Source of the DNA: an uncultured Lachnospiraceae bacterium
GTDB taxonomy: Bacteria; Bacillota; Clostridia; Lachnospirales; Lachnospiraceae
Assembly: GCA_900544445.1 (NCBI GenBank)
Contig: UQVK01000084.1
Location: 1-17,804, forward strand
Direction: 5' to 3'
DNA: 17,804 nt
Position numbers and translations under genes: made by a program
Notes under the pieces: model-generated
What the model was told of the DNA's origin: nothing
Database searches by the model: none
The model's input: only the letters and a program-made list of their open reading frames with translations
Shown: piece after piece, positions 1-6,861 of the stretch
Layout of the letters: each line of letters starts with the position of its first letter
How positions within the stretch are numbered: position 1 is the first letter of the stretch

Positions 1-53
1 AACGCGCGACCTTGCCAAGGTCGAGACCGCGGGTTCGAGCCCCGTCTATCGCT
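1..53 (+). tRNA. tRNA-Gly (GCC), 5' end cut off by window edge
   Basis: The first 53 bases are identical to positions 193-245, the anticodon arm to the 3' end of the complete tRNA-Gly downstream. The anticodon loop reads TTGCCAA, giving GCC. The T-arm GGTTCGAGCC and the 3' acceptor strand CTATCGC plus a T discriminator base are present. No CCA is encoded. The D-arm and 5' acceptor strand lie outside the window. Confidence 0.93.
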
Positions 54-70
54 CTTTCAACTGAATATTT

Positions 71-141
71 GCGGGTGTAGTTCAATGGTAGAACACCAGC
101 CTTCCAAGCTGGATACGTGGGTTCGATTCCCATCACCCGCT
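71..141 (+). tRNA. tRNA-Gly (TCC)
   Basis: A complete cloverleaf can be drawn. The acceptor stem is GCGGGTG paired with CACCCGC (134-140), followed by discriminator T. The D-arm contains AGTTCAATGGTAGAA, the anticodon loop CTTCCAA gives TCC, and the T-arm is GGGTTCGATTCCC. No CCA is encoded. It lies 17 bases after the partial tRNA-Gly and 31 bases before the next one, consistent with one polycistronic tRNA transcript. Confidence 0.95.
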
Positions 142-172
142 TCGGATGCGATTCTGCATCCTTTACATATAT

Positions 173-245
173 GCGATAGTGGCGTAGTTGGTAACGCGCG
201 ACCTTGCCAAGGTCGAGACCGCGGGTTCGAGCCCCGTCTATCGCT
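173..245 (+). tRNA. tRNA-Gly (GCC)
   Basis: The acceptor stem GCGATAG pairs with CTATCGC (238-244), with discriminator T at 245. The anticodon loop TTGCCAA gives GCC at 206-208, and the T-arm is GGTTCGAGCC. It is the second copy of the GCC isoacceptor: its last 53 bases equal positions 1-53. No CCA is encoded. A terminator-like hairpin follows at 258. Confidence 0.95.
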
Positions 246-257
246 CTCTGATTTAAG

Positions 258-292
258 GAAGAAGTCCTGTAAATACGGGGCTTCTTTTTTTC
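258..292 (+). terminator. Rho-independent terminator of the tRNA-Gly cluster
   Basis: GAAGTCC (261-267) pairs with GGGCTTC (278-284), with one G-T wobble, around a loop of about 10 bases. An uninterrupted T-run follows at 284-291. It lies 13 bases after the last tRNA in the right orientation. The stem is short, but the T-tract is strong. Confidence 0.75.
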
Positions 293-326
293 TTCTCTTG
301 CAGGAAACTGATTACAGACTGATTAT

Positions 327-363
327 AGGCGGCAGGCCCCTCACCGGATCATCCCTGCCGCCT
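327..363 (-). terminator. Possible terminator hairpin at the 3' end of the alarmone operon
   Basis: AGGCGGCAGG (327-336) and CCTGCCGCCT (354-363) form a perfect 10-bp stem around a 17-base loop that contains the acetyltransferase stop codon (341-343). On the minus strand the bases that follow (TATAATC) are not a T-run. It is therefore either a weak or factor-assisted terminator or a 3'-stabilising hairpin. Confidence 0.4.
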
Positions 364-934
364 CATTCAAAATCTCCGCAATCCGCTCCGGGGACACCTG
401 GCTGATCGTAAGCAGCTCGCCGGGCGGGCTGTCAGGATCTCCGATCGGCCGTTCAAATCCGGATACGTCAATCCATTTCCCCAGCTTATATCCGGTCTTT
501 TGGGAAACGCCGAACAGGCGGAAGCCCATGGCGGCATGCAGCGCCTCACTGGGTGGATTGGGACTGGTTACAATACCGTATACGTTCCGCACATTCTGCT
601 CCTTCAGGATTTCCATGAGAGCGGTATAAAAAGCCCGTCCAATGCCCCGATGCGCATATTCTTCTCTCAAATAGACGGAAAGTTCCGCGTCCCACTGATA
701 GGCTGCCCGCTCTTTGTAGCGGTGGGCATAGGCATAGCCCGCCATAACGCCGTCGATCTCACAGACCAGATAAGGGTATCCCTCCATGATTCCCTCCATC
801 CGCTCCCGGAACGCAGAGAGAGAAGGCACTTCATACTCAAAGGTTATATTGGTATTTTTGATATACGGAGCATAAATTTCCAGAACAGCCTCCGCGTCCT
901 CAGGACACGCCTGTCTCAGCGTTATCGTCTCCAT
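341..934 (-). CDS. GNAT N-acetyltransferase, phosphinothricin/methionine-sulfoximine acetyltransferase-like
   Basis: The 197-residue protein matches the single-domain GNAT subfamily that acetylates L-phosphinothricin, methionine sulfoximine and related amino acids using acetyl-CoA in the cytoplasm. Family-typical segments are visible in order: IYAPYIKNTNITFEYEVPS near residues 20-38, YPYLVCE near 53-59, GYAYAHRYKERAAYQWDAE near 66-84, the acetyl-CoA loop RGIGRAF at 96-102, then SPNPPSEALHAAMGF and GYKLGKWIDV. The start at 934 is preferred over an upstream in-frame ATG because GAAGGAG lies 10 bases before it and homology begins there. It is the last gene of a three-gene operon, 43 bases after the HD-domain gene. 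The real substrate cannot be read from sequence; a resistance or detoxification role is inference. Confidence 0.88.
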   Translation of the reverse strand: METITLRQACPEDAEAVLEIYAPYIKNTNITFEYEVPSLSAFRERMEGIMEGYPYLVCEIDGVMAGYAYAHRYKERAAYQWDAELSVYLREEYAHRGIGRAFYTALMEILKEQNVRNVYGIVTSPNPPSEALHAAMGFRLFGVSQKTGYKLGKWIDVSGFERPIGDPDSPPGELLTISQVSPERIAEILNEAAGMIR

Positions 935-977
935 TTTTTCTTTCTCCTTCTGCCACCGGAGCGGCATTTTCTCTCTT

Positions 978-2102
978 TTACATGTTCTGCAGGAACCGTG
1001 CCGCGGCCTCCGCTCCTTCCGGCACGTATATCCAGACGTCAAAATCCGTACTTCGAAGCTTTTCAATCTCCGCCTTCACCCTGCTGCTTATCTCGCTGAT
1101 GCGGACAGCGCCGCCGTTCTTCCGGAAAAGGGGATCGATCCAGCGCAGCTTGGAGGGAACCCGGACGCTGTAGCAGCCCTCCGGCCGCTGATCCGTTGTA
1201 CAGACACGGGACAGCTTCCTGTATTCTTCCCAGAGCCTTTGGCTTCTTTCATCCCTCTGCAGAAGACCGATCACCCGTTTTTCCGTGCCATACAGATCTT
1301 CCGGCTGCAGAACGCCCCATTCCAGGCTTTTTTTCAGTAGATCAGCCAGATACTGCATACAGTAACGGTCCTCGTCCGCCGTATACATCCGGGAATTTTC
1401 CAGCGCGCCAAGGGCGAACTCCTCCGCCGCCCGTTCCGACGCAAAGGCAAGCTCCGGTTCCCCTTTTTCATTTTGGATACAGGAAAGGCTTTCATACAGC
1501 AGACGGATTTCCTCCAGACTCTTCCTCCCTCTGCAGTAAAAATTACCAAGCGTATATTCCAGCCGGTCTGCCGAGAGGCCGGGCGAAGGATTGTCCGCAA
1601 TGGGATATCGGTGATAATCCGACACTTCTTCCACACGGATGCCATATTTCCGCAGGGCCTCCATGATCCCTGAAGAGGCCCCGATCATTTCTTCTGTAGC
1701 TTCCTCCGTCGCCTCCTGACACACATGATCTCCCTTTAAAAAATCCACCACATGGGCGAACACAGGCGTCGCGATATCGTGAAGAAGACCGGCCGCGCTC
1801 TGTTTCAGATCCCCTGTAAAGTGCTGGACAATCAATGCGGTTCCCATGCTGTGCAGATCCCTGGTATAGCGCTCCACCTGTTCCGCCATGGGCTGAAACC
1901 GAAACATTGGGAAGGAACTGTAGTCGCAGCCACAGTGCATTCCCACATCGGCAAGTCTGCACAGTGGAGGCGTTTCATACAGTTCCTGAAGCAGGCCGGG
2001 AATTTCATTATGATAAAGCCGCATCAGAGGGGTAAACCGCTTTTCCATATCCGCATTCATGCGATTCCGCATGCGTCCCTGTGTACATCCCTGCATGCTC
2101 AT
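978..2102 (-). CDS. HD-domain phosphohydrolase-like protein
   Basis: A protein of 374 residues whose N-terminal third carries a metal-binding HD signature: His84 in RDLHSMGTALIV, His108-Asp109 in GLLHDIATPVFAH, then His117 and Asp120. HD proteins hydrolyse phosphomonoesters, phosphodiesters or nucleotides. This one resembles the dNTPase-like or (p)ppGpp-hydrolase-like group, but the substrate is not evident. The C-terminal 200 residues are mostly helical-looking, with no motif I recognise. The alarmone synthetase stop at 2108-2110 overlaps a possible GTG start at 2111, but AGGAGG would then sit only one base upstream. The ATG at 2102 has AGGAGG ten bases upstream and is chosen. Translational coupling with the synthetase suggests a shared nucleotide metabolism (inference). 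Confidence 0.85.
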   Translation of the reverse strand: MSMQGCTQGRMRNRMNADMEKRFTPLMRLYHNEIPGLLQELYETPPLCRLADVGMHCGCDYSSFPMFRFQPMAEQVERYTRDLHSMGTALIVQHFTGDLKQSAAGLLHDIATPVFAHVVDFLKGDHVCQEATEEATEEMIGASSGIMEALRKYGIRVEEVSDYHRYPIADNPSPGLSADRLEYTLGNFYCRGRKSLEEIRLLYESLSCIQNEKGEPELAFASERAAEEFALGALENSRMYTADEDRYCMQYLADLLKKSLEWGVLQPEDLYGTEKRVIGLLQRDERSQRLWEEYRKLSRVCTTDQRPEGCYSVRVPSKLRWIDPLFRKNGGAVRISEISSRVKAEIEKLRSTDFDVWIYVPEGAEAAARFLQNM

Positions 2103-2107
2103 ACGCC

Positions 2108-2938
2108 TCACTCCTCCTTTTTTCCCATCTCGATCTGATCCCGGATCTGCTGCATCCGCTCATCCACGCTGCTGATAATATCCGCACACTCCTTCAGCTG
2201 GGCCGCGATCCGTTCCGGCTCCTCCACGTCCTTTTTATACTTCAGCTTGTGATCCAGGCTGGCCCAGAAATCCATGGCAATGGTACGGAACTGCACCTCA
2301 ACCTTCATATACTGCTTGCTCTGGGAAAGGAAAATCGGCACCTCCAGAATCAGATGCAGACTCCGGTAGCCGTTGGACTTGGGCGCGATAATATAGTCTT
2401 TTTTCTCCAGCAGGCGGATATCGTCCTGTCCCGCCAGCATATCCGCCAGCGTATAAATGTCGTCCAGGAAAGAGCAGATCACACGGATTCCGGCAATATC
2501 GTTCAGCCGTCTCTCAATTTCCTCGACAGTGAGCGGATAGCCCCTCCGTTTCATTTTTTCTATAATGCTGACAGGCCTTTTCAGCCTGCTTTTAATGGTT
2601 TCAAAGGGATTCCGGTCATAGGTCATGGAAAATTCCTCATCCAGTACCCGCAGCTTGGTTTCCACCTCCATCATGGCGCAGCGATACCGGCTCATCAGCT
2701 CCATGAAAGGCTGAGCGCTCTCCAGAATTTTTTCCGGATATTCCGCCTCTGCGAGCCGTTTCATGAGCCCTCCCTGCGACAGGCCGGAAAGCTCCGGCTC
2801 CGTAAGGTCATTCCGCATTTCTCCGCCTTTTTCGGCTTTTCTCTGCATTTCTTCGTTTTCCAATTCCTTATCGTTCCTTTCCATCCATTCCTTTTCACCC
2901 GAAAACACCGGCGCCTTTTTCGCAAAGCCTTCCGGCAC
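2108..2938 (-). CDS. GTP pyrophosphokinase, RelQ-type small alarmone synthetase
   Basis: This cytoplasmic enzyme should transfer pyrophosphate from ATP to GDP or GTP to make ppGpp or pppGpp. The RelA/SpoT synthetase domain spans about residues 60-260 and lacks hydrolase, TGS and ACT domains. Conserved elements (numbered from the GTG start) are SRLKRP (117-122, nucleotide-binding basic patch), NDIAGIRV (146-153, Mg-binding Asp), SNGYRSLH (188-195, substrate loop), VEVQFRT (213-219) and FWASLDHK up to about 231. All expected catalytic residues are present. The GTG at 2938 is preferred because AGGAGG lies six bases upstream; an ATG at 2986 has no ribosome site. This leaves an unusual charged N-terminal extension of about 58 residues; an internal ATG at 2764 would give 218 residues, close to typical RelQ length. 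First gene of the operon with HD and GNAT genes. Confidence 0.92.
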   Translation of the reverse strand: MPEGFAKKAPVFSGEKEWMERNDKELENEEMQRKAEKGGEMRNDLTEPELSGLSQGGLMKRLAEAEYPEKILESAQPFMELMSRYRCAMMEVETKLRVLDEEFSMTYDRNPFETIKSRLKRPVSIIEKMKRRGYPLTVEEIERRLNDIAGIRVICSFLDDIYTLADMLAGQDDIRLLEKKDYIIAPKSNGYRSLHLILEVPIFLSQSKQYMKVEVQFRTIAMDFWASLDHKLKYKKDVEEPERIAAQLKECADIISSVDERMQQIRDQIEMGKKEE

Positions 2939-2944
2939 ATTTTT

Positions 2945-2950
2945 CCTCCT
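2945..2950 (-). promoter_or_regulatory. AGGAGG ribosome site for the alarmone synthetase
   Basis: A consensus Shine-Dalgarno sequence lies six bases before an in-frame GTG (2938). It also lies four bases before an out-of-frame ATG (2940), which opens a 59-codon basic ORF ending on a TGA that overlaps the internal synthetase ATG at 2764. The in-frame GTG is the better choice because the reading frame it opens has ordinary protein composition. Confidence 0.65.
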
Positions 2951-2991
2951 GCCTCCGGCAGCAGGGGTTCCTCCGTTTTTCATCATACCAC

Positions 2992-3045
2992 AGAGGCCAT
3001 GGAAAAAGAAGACCCTTTCCGGCCCCGGACAGCGGCCATGGCTCT
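2992..3045. repeat. Imperfect inverted repeat in the divergent intergenic region
   Basis: AGAG-G-CCATGG (2992-3002) mirrors CCATGGCTCT (3036-3045) with a single bulged G and a 33-base G+C-rich interior. It lies in the likely 5' leader of the alarmone synthetase mRNA. No T-run follows on either strand, so it is not a normal terminator. Confidence 0.4.
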
Positions 3046-3070
3046 TTCGTTATTCTTAAGATTTTCTTCC

Positions 3071-3099
3071 TTGTTTTTCCTTATGGGATATTCCATAAT
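3071..3099 (+). promoter_or_regulatory. Sigma-A-type promoter of the surface-protein gene
   Basis: TTGTTT (3071-3076) and CATAAT (3094-3099) are separated by exactly 17 bases. The start codon is about 50 bases downstream, preceded by GAGGGGAGGAG at about 3136-3146. On the opposite strand the same A/T-rich stretch offers a weaker ATGAAA-16-TATTAT arrangement pointing into the alarmone operon, so the two promoters may overlap. Confidence 0.6.
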
Positions 3100-3152
3100 A
3101 TAGGTAGAAAGGGTAATTTCATTTTATTTTTTATAGAGGGGAGGAGTTTTGT

Positions 3153-6100
3153 ATGACCAACAGGAAATGTCAACGTTTCACAGCCTTCCTGCCGTTTCTG
3201 GCAGCTCTGGCCACACTTGTTCTTTTTGCGGGCAGCACCCGGGTGTCTGCATCGGCTCCTTCTGTGCCGCCTGCCGGGGAAAACGGCACGTCCCCTGCGG
3301 CCTCCGATCCTGCTCAGGATTCCACTTCTTCACCTGAAGACACCGGTACGCCTGAAATATTTGAATTTTCGCAGGGTACCATCACCGGATTCAGTGAGGC
3401 TTATCTGGAAAGCATCACACAGTCCGGAGGCCGCATAACCCTCACCATTCCTGATAAAATCAACGGCGTTTCCGTCACGGCGATTGGAGAACGGGCCTTC
3501 TATGGCTGTCAAAGTCTCGCCGGTGTGCTGCAGTTGCCGCATTCCATTACCCAAATCGGAGCGGAAGCCTTTTATGGAACGGGGTTAACTACCGTCTACC
3601 TGCCAGCTTCCCTTTCCGCATGCGGCGCTTCTGCCTTTGACGCAGGTCCGGTTCTGGTGTTTCACAATCAGCAGTGTTTTGAGAAGTTTGCCTCATCCGG
3701 CATGACAACGGACTGGAATCGTGCCGGCTATGCGCTCAAGCTGACGCTTCAGAACGTAGACGGAACAAAGACGCAGCGTCAGGTTCTGTACAACCTTCCG
3801 CTGTCCTATACCCAAAACGCCAGGGGCGAATGGAAAAAGGACAGCTCCTGGGAGCTTCCTGCCATTCCCGACGAAGAGGGCTATTCATCCGGCAGATGGG
3901 TTTTCGATCCTTCCGCTTCTGATGCGACGGGTGTTACCGAAAACACGCCCGTCACAGGAAACACTCTCTACGCCGTAAGAAACATTGTCCCTCCCGAAAT
4001 CACCTTCAGCGAAAATATTGACTGCGAATATGATGGAAAAGAGCATGCTCTGTCCGTCCGCGCATCCCATCCGCTCTACAGCTCCCCGGATACGGCAGAA
4101 GAAGGCGACGTCCTGTTTTTCTATACCTGGAGCTGGGAAGAAAATGGGCAGAAACAGAAAAAAAAGGGCTATGATCTGTCCTCCCTGTCCTTTACCCAGG
4201 CCTGCGACCTCTCCGTTGCCGTAAATGTGGAGGCGCAGGTAAAGTCGGCTGAAGGCGGGATTGATTCCGTTCTTGCTAAAAAGTCCCATACCTGGACGGT
4301 ACGGATTACGGAACCGGAGCCGGAACCTTCTGAAGTGCCGGAATCCTCTGAAACGCCGGAATCTCCTGAAGAGCCTGAATCCTCTGATTCGCCAGATTCT
4401 CCCGATTCGCCGGAGGCCGACGGGTCACAGGGCGCATCCGGCTCCACGGGATCCCAGAATCCGGCAGGTTCCGGAAAGGGGGAGTCCCCTTCGGCATCCT
4501 CGGACCCTGAAAATACCTCCGGCTCCGGAAATCCTTCCGTTTTTCCCTGTCAGATTGAAATTCAGTGCGGTTACGGCGGCAGCGTGAATCCGGAGGAAAC
4601 GATTTCCATTCAGGAAGGTTCCAAAATCACCTTTACCTTCACGCCTGATCCGGGCTTCTGCATCCGGACAGTTATGCTGGACGGAGAAAATGTCACCGCA
4701 CAGGTAAAAGATAACAGCTACACGCTGGAACCCCAAAATCTTTCCGCAGACCATGACCCGCATAAGCTTTCCGTATCCTTCCGCGGATTAAAGAAAACAG
4801 AGATGAATGAACTGTTCAAAGCTCTGCCGTCTCTGGATGGAACCGCGGACTACAGCGAAGAAACCATAGACGCTTATCTGGATGCCTGGATTCAGTATCA
4901 GGCGCTTCAGAAGAACAGCGGTATGCGGCTGGGCAGCGAAGTCCTGCAGACCTATTATAAAAACCTGTCCTGTCTTCCCTGCTTCGATCTGAAGGTAAAC
5001 GTGGATGAGAGGGTGAAGGATCTGGTCTCCGTTCCGGATGTCTCCCCTCTGCTTTCCTCCCTCACACAGGAGGAGGCGCAGGGACTTCTGGACAGGGATA
5101 TCACAAAGATTTCCTTCCTGCTGAAAATCACGCCTGACAGCCTCAGTGAAACGCAGGAGCAGGCGGTCCTTTCTCTGCTTGACAGTCCGGTTCTCCTGGA
5201 AAGCTTTCAGGCTTCTCTGGCAAAAATCGTGGAGAGACCGGGCGCTTCCAACACCTGGACCAGCTTCCCGTCAGGCCCGTCGCTGACGCTCCGCTGCTCC
5301 TTTGCGGGAGCAAAGCCGCACGAAAAGGGATATGAGCGCACCTTCTATATCACGATGCAGAAAAAGGCCTCCGGAGAAACTGACGATGCCGCTCTGGCGA
5401 AAACAAAGACAGCCAAAAAAGGAGTCCTCACCACCGAGGCCTCTTCCTTCCCCGCCGTTTTTACCCTGCTGTATCAGGACAGGAAAGCCGGCGGAGAAAC
5501 CGGTACGACGGAAACGCCTTCCGAATCCGAATCTCCGTCCTCCTCCCAGTCCGAAGATGTCTCGGGAAATGATGTTTCCGGAAATAATCCCTCCGGCGGC
5601 GGTTCCTCTGGCAGCGGCTCCTCCGGAAACCAGAATTCCGGAAATGATGATTCCAGGAATGATAATTCCAGGAATCATGATTCCGACACATATGTCCCGG
5701 ATTATGAAAAGGAATTCTGGGAGGATGTACGCTCCCTCATTCAAAAGGCAAAGGCCGGGGAAACGGTAAACGTGAATGCGGTTACCTGGGACAAAATGCC
5801 CGAAAACGTCATGGATGCCCTGCGGAAAAACCCGTACGTGGCTCTGATCGTCCGCTGGGACGGCGGCGATCCGGTTATCATTCCAGCGCTGACCGCGCTG
5901 GCAAAGGAGGAAGGGCGCGTTTACTATCCGCTCTCTTATCTGAGCAGCCTGTACAAAACCATCAACGCCGCCCTTACCCAGCCGGTTCCTTCCGTAAGCG
6001 AGACACCGCAGATTACCGCGCCTGTTCAGTCCACATCCGGTTATACGCCGACGCCAGAGTCCAGCGGCATTAAGAAAGGAAGTTCCTCCGGCCAGGACGA

Positions 6101-6356
6101 AGGTCCCGCTAACGGAACGGATTCCAATGGTACGAGAGCTTCAGAAGGGGAAACCGCAGAAGAAGCGGAAAATGCCTCTCCCGATGTACCGCAGACAGAG
6201 CCTTCCGATGACTCTCAGGTACTGGATACCGCACAGTTTACTCAGGTACAGAAAAACCGGAGTCCCGTGACCGTTATCATACTCATTGCTTCCGTCGCGC
6301 TTTTAATCCTGGTGGCCGCTCTGATCGCCGTTCTTCTGACGATGAAAAAAAGATAG
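3153..6356 (+). CDS. Large secreted, membrane-anchored surface protein with LRR and InlB-like repeats
   Basis: A 1067-residue extracellular protein, probably an adhesin or cell-envelope protein. Residues 1-33 are a Sec signal peptide (basic start, hydrophobic core, cleavage near VSA-SA). Residues 70-165 look like BspA/TpgA-type leucine-rich repeats (IPDKINGVSVTAIGERAFYGC, then LPHSITQIGAEAFYG). Residues 197-280 and 282-385 look like beta-rich Ig-like modules. Residues 389-460 are an S/P/E/G-rich linker. Residues 465-545 resemble the bacterial GGSV-type repeat (GYGGSVNPEETISIQEG). Residues 785-845 form a second S/G/N-rich linker, followed by a compact domain (848-935, FWEDVRSLI to VYYPLSYL) that I cannot name. 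Residues 1038-1063 are a membrane helix followed by KKR. There is no LPXTG motif, so anchoring is by the membrane. Start chosen by GAGGAG seven bases upstream. Monocistronic between its promoter and a strong terminator. Confidence 0.9.
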   Translation: MTNRKCQRFTAFLPFLAALATLVLFAGSTRVSASAPSVPPAGENGTSPAASDPAQDSTSSPEDTGTPEIFEFSQGTITGFSEAYLESITQSGGRITLTIPDKINGVSVTAIGERAFYGCQSLAGVLQLPHSITQIGAEAFYGTGLTTVYLPASLSACGASAFDAGPVLVFHNQQCFEKFASSGMTTDWNRAGYALKLTLQNVDGTKTQRQVLYNLPLSYTQNARGEWKKDSSWELPAIPDEEGYSSGRWVFDPSASDATGVTENTPVTGNTLYAVRNIVPPEITFSENIDCEYDGKEHALSVRASHPLYSSPDTAEEGDVLFFYTWSWEENGQKQKKKGYDLSSLSFTQACDLSVAVNVEAQVKSAEGGIDSVLAKKSHTWTVRITEPEPEPSEVPESSETPESPEEPESSDSPDSPDSPEADGSQGASGSTGSQNPAGSGKGESPSASSDPENTSGSGNPSVFPCQIEIQCGYGGSVNPEETISIQEGSKITFTFTPDPGFCIRTVMLDGENVTAQVKDNSYTLEPQNLSADHDPHKLSVSFRGLKKTEMNELFKALPSLDGTADYSEETIDAYLDAWIQYQALQKNSGMRLGSEVLQTYYKNLSCLPCFDLKVNVDERVKDLVSVPDVSPLLSSLTQEEAQGLLDRDITKISFLLKITPDSLSETQEQAVLSLLDSPVLLESFQASLAKIVERPGASNTWTSFPSGPSLTLRCSFAGAKPHEKGYERTFYITMQKKASGETDDAALAKTKTAKKGVLTTEASSFPAVFTLLYQDRKAGGETGTTETPSESESPSSSQSEDVSGNDVSGNNPSGGGSSGSGSSGNQNSGNDDSRNDNSRNHDSDTYVPDYEKEFWEDVRSLIQKAKAGETVNVNAVTWDKMPENVMDALRKNPYVALIVRWDGGDPVIIPALTALAKEEGRVYYPLSYLSSLYKTINAALTQPVPSVSETPQITAPVQSTSGYTPTPESSGIKKGSSSGQDEGPANGTDSNGTRASEGETAEEAENASPDVPQTEPSDDSQVLDTAQFTQVQKNRSPVTVIILIASVALLILVAALIAVLLTMKKR
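4317..4415 (+). repeat. Low-complexity Glu/Pro/Ser linker repeats
   Basis: Residues 389-421 of the surface protein are short, imperfect E-P-x-S and S-P-D units (PESSE, TPESPE, EPESSD, then SPD three times), encoded by related 9- to 15-base units. Such linkers typically hold surface domains away from the cell wall and vary in length by slippage. Confidence 0.6.
5636..5690 (+). repeat. 15-bp codon-phased tandem repeat (S-x-N-x-x pentapeptide)
   Basis: ATTCCAGGAAT occurs at 5650-5660 and again at 5665-5675, a 15-base period in phase with codons. It gives SGNDD, SRNDN, SRNHD and then a partial SD. The unit is itself palindromic, and GGAATCATGATTCC (5671-5684) is a perfect 14-bp palindrome. Confidence 0.65.
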
Positions 6357-6382
6357 AAAATTCCCGTCCAATACGCTGACAA

Positions 6383-6425
6383 CGGCGGGGCCTGTCCAAA
6401 GCAGGCCCCGCCGCCGTCTCTTTTT
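6383..6425 (+). terminator. Strong Rho-independent terminator after the surface-protein gene
   Basis: CGGCGGGGCCTG (6383-6394) pairs perfectly with CAGGCCCCGCCG (6402-6413), a 12-bp G+C-rich stem with a 7-base loop. A T-rich run follows at 6417-6425. The stop codon is at 6354-6356. It separates this unit from the convergent XRE gene. Confidence 0.9.
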
Positions 6426-6458
6426 CAATCGTATCACAAATGTCGGAAATATGGATGC

Positions 6459-6773
6459 TCAGTTTCTTTTTGTCAGCTCGTCCACAATGACGGAGACTGC
6501 GTTCAGTTGCCGCTCATTAAGCCGCTCCATCTGTCGTTCCATGCTCTTTATTTTTTCCGGATTTCCCATCTCAAAGTCAAAAAATTCTTTTGGAGTAACA
6601 TTCAGAAATTCGCAGATATAAAAAAAATTAATCATTGTCGGAAAGGATTTTCCATTCTCTATTGTATTGATATAACCGGGATTCTGTCCGATGGACAGAC
6701 TCATGTCCCTTGCGGAAATCCCCTTTTGAAGACGTAATTGTGCAAGCCGCTGTGAAAATATCTTTTCATACAT
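6459..6773 (-). CDS. XRE-family helix-turn-helix regulator
   Basis: A small cytoplasmic DNA-binding protein of 104 residues. The Cro/C1-type helix-turn-helix spans about residues 8-62 (FSQRLAQLRLQKGISARDMS, then IGQNPGYINTIENGKSFPTM, then FFYICEFLNVTPKEFF). The C-terminal 40 residues are a charged helix (EKIKSMERQMERLNERQL), probably for dimerisation. The start at 6773 is preferred over an ATG four codons upstream because AAGGATGG lies eight bases before it, but the choice is weak. It is divergent from the glycan operon and visibly richer in A+T than its neighbours, which may reflect separate acquisition. Its position and the paired ATATCAGAT sites in the gap make it a candidate regulator of the operon and of itself (inference). 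Confidence 0.88.
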   Translation of the reverse strand: MYEKIFSQRLAQLRLQKGISARDMSLSIGQNPGYINTIENGKSFPTMINFFYICEFLNVTPKEFFDFEMGNPEKIKSMERQMERLNERQLNAVSVIVDELTKRN

Positions 6774-6801
6774 TCGAAATCCCATCCTTTTATCACATTT
6801 T

Positions 6802-6861
6802 ATCTGATATACATTTCTATATTGGTTTATTATTTCTGTTTTTTTGCTTTTAATATCAGAT
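6802..6861. promoter_or_regulatory. Candidate XRE operator pair, inverted ATATCAGAT sites
   Basis: ATATCAGAT reads on the plus strand at 6853-6861 and on the minus strand at 6810-6802, perfect 9-bp arms 42 bases apart. A related ATCAGA occurs at 6875-6880, overlapping the end of the -10 box. One arm lies in the -35/-10 spacer of the operon promoter and the other just upstream of the XRE start, as expected for sites controlling both directions. Binding by the XRE protein is inferred. Confidence 0.45.

Noticed and set aside
85..405. Open frame running through two tRNA-Gly genes
   Set aside because: It overlaps well-defined tRNAs and a terminator and has no ribosome site.
935..1066. 44-codon N-terminal extension of the GNAT protein
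   Set aside because: It overlaps the end of the HD-domain gene, has Arg/Lys/Cys-rich shadow composition, and a good ribosome site precedes the internal ATG at 934.
2108..2938. Interpretation of the synthetase as a toxSAS toxin with an HD antitoxin
   Set aside because: The catalytic motifs and length fit ordinary RelQ enzymes, and the HD protein has no clear small-alarmone-hydrolase signature. It is kept only as an analogy in the findings.
2992..3045. Intergenic inverted repeat as a terminator
   Set aside because: There is no T-run on either side and it lies between divergent genes, where no terminator is needed.
2081..3103. 340-codon plus-strand ORF opposite the alarmone synthetase
   Set aside because: It is antisense to a gene with clear catalytic motifs, runs through the divergent promoter region and has His/Leu/Phe-rich shadow composition.
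4317..5690. Repeats in the surface gene as a CRISPR array
   Set aside because: The units are short, imperfect, in codon phase and have no unique spacers; no cas genes are present.
5271..5769. Overlapping ORFs on both strands in the surface-protein gene with repeated GII/MIPG motifs
   Set aside because: They are by-products of the codon-phased Ser/Gly/Asn repeats of the true gene in other frames.
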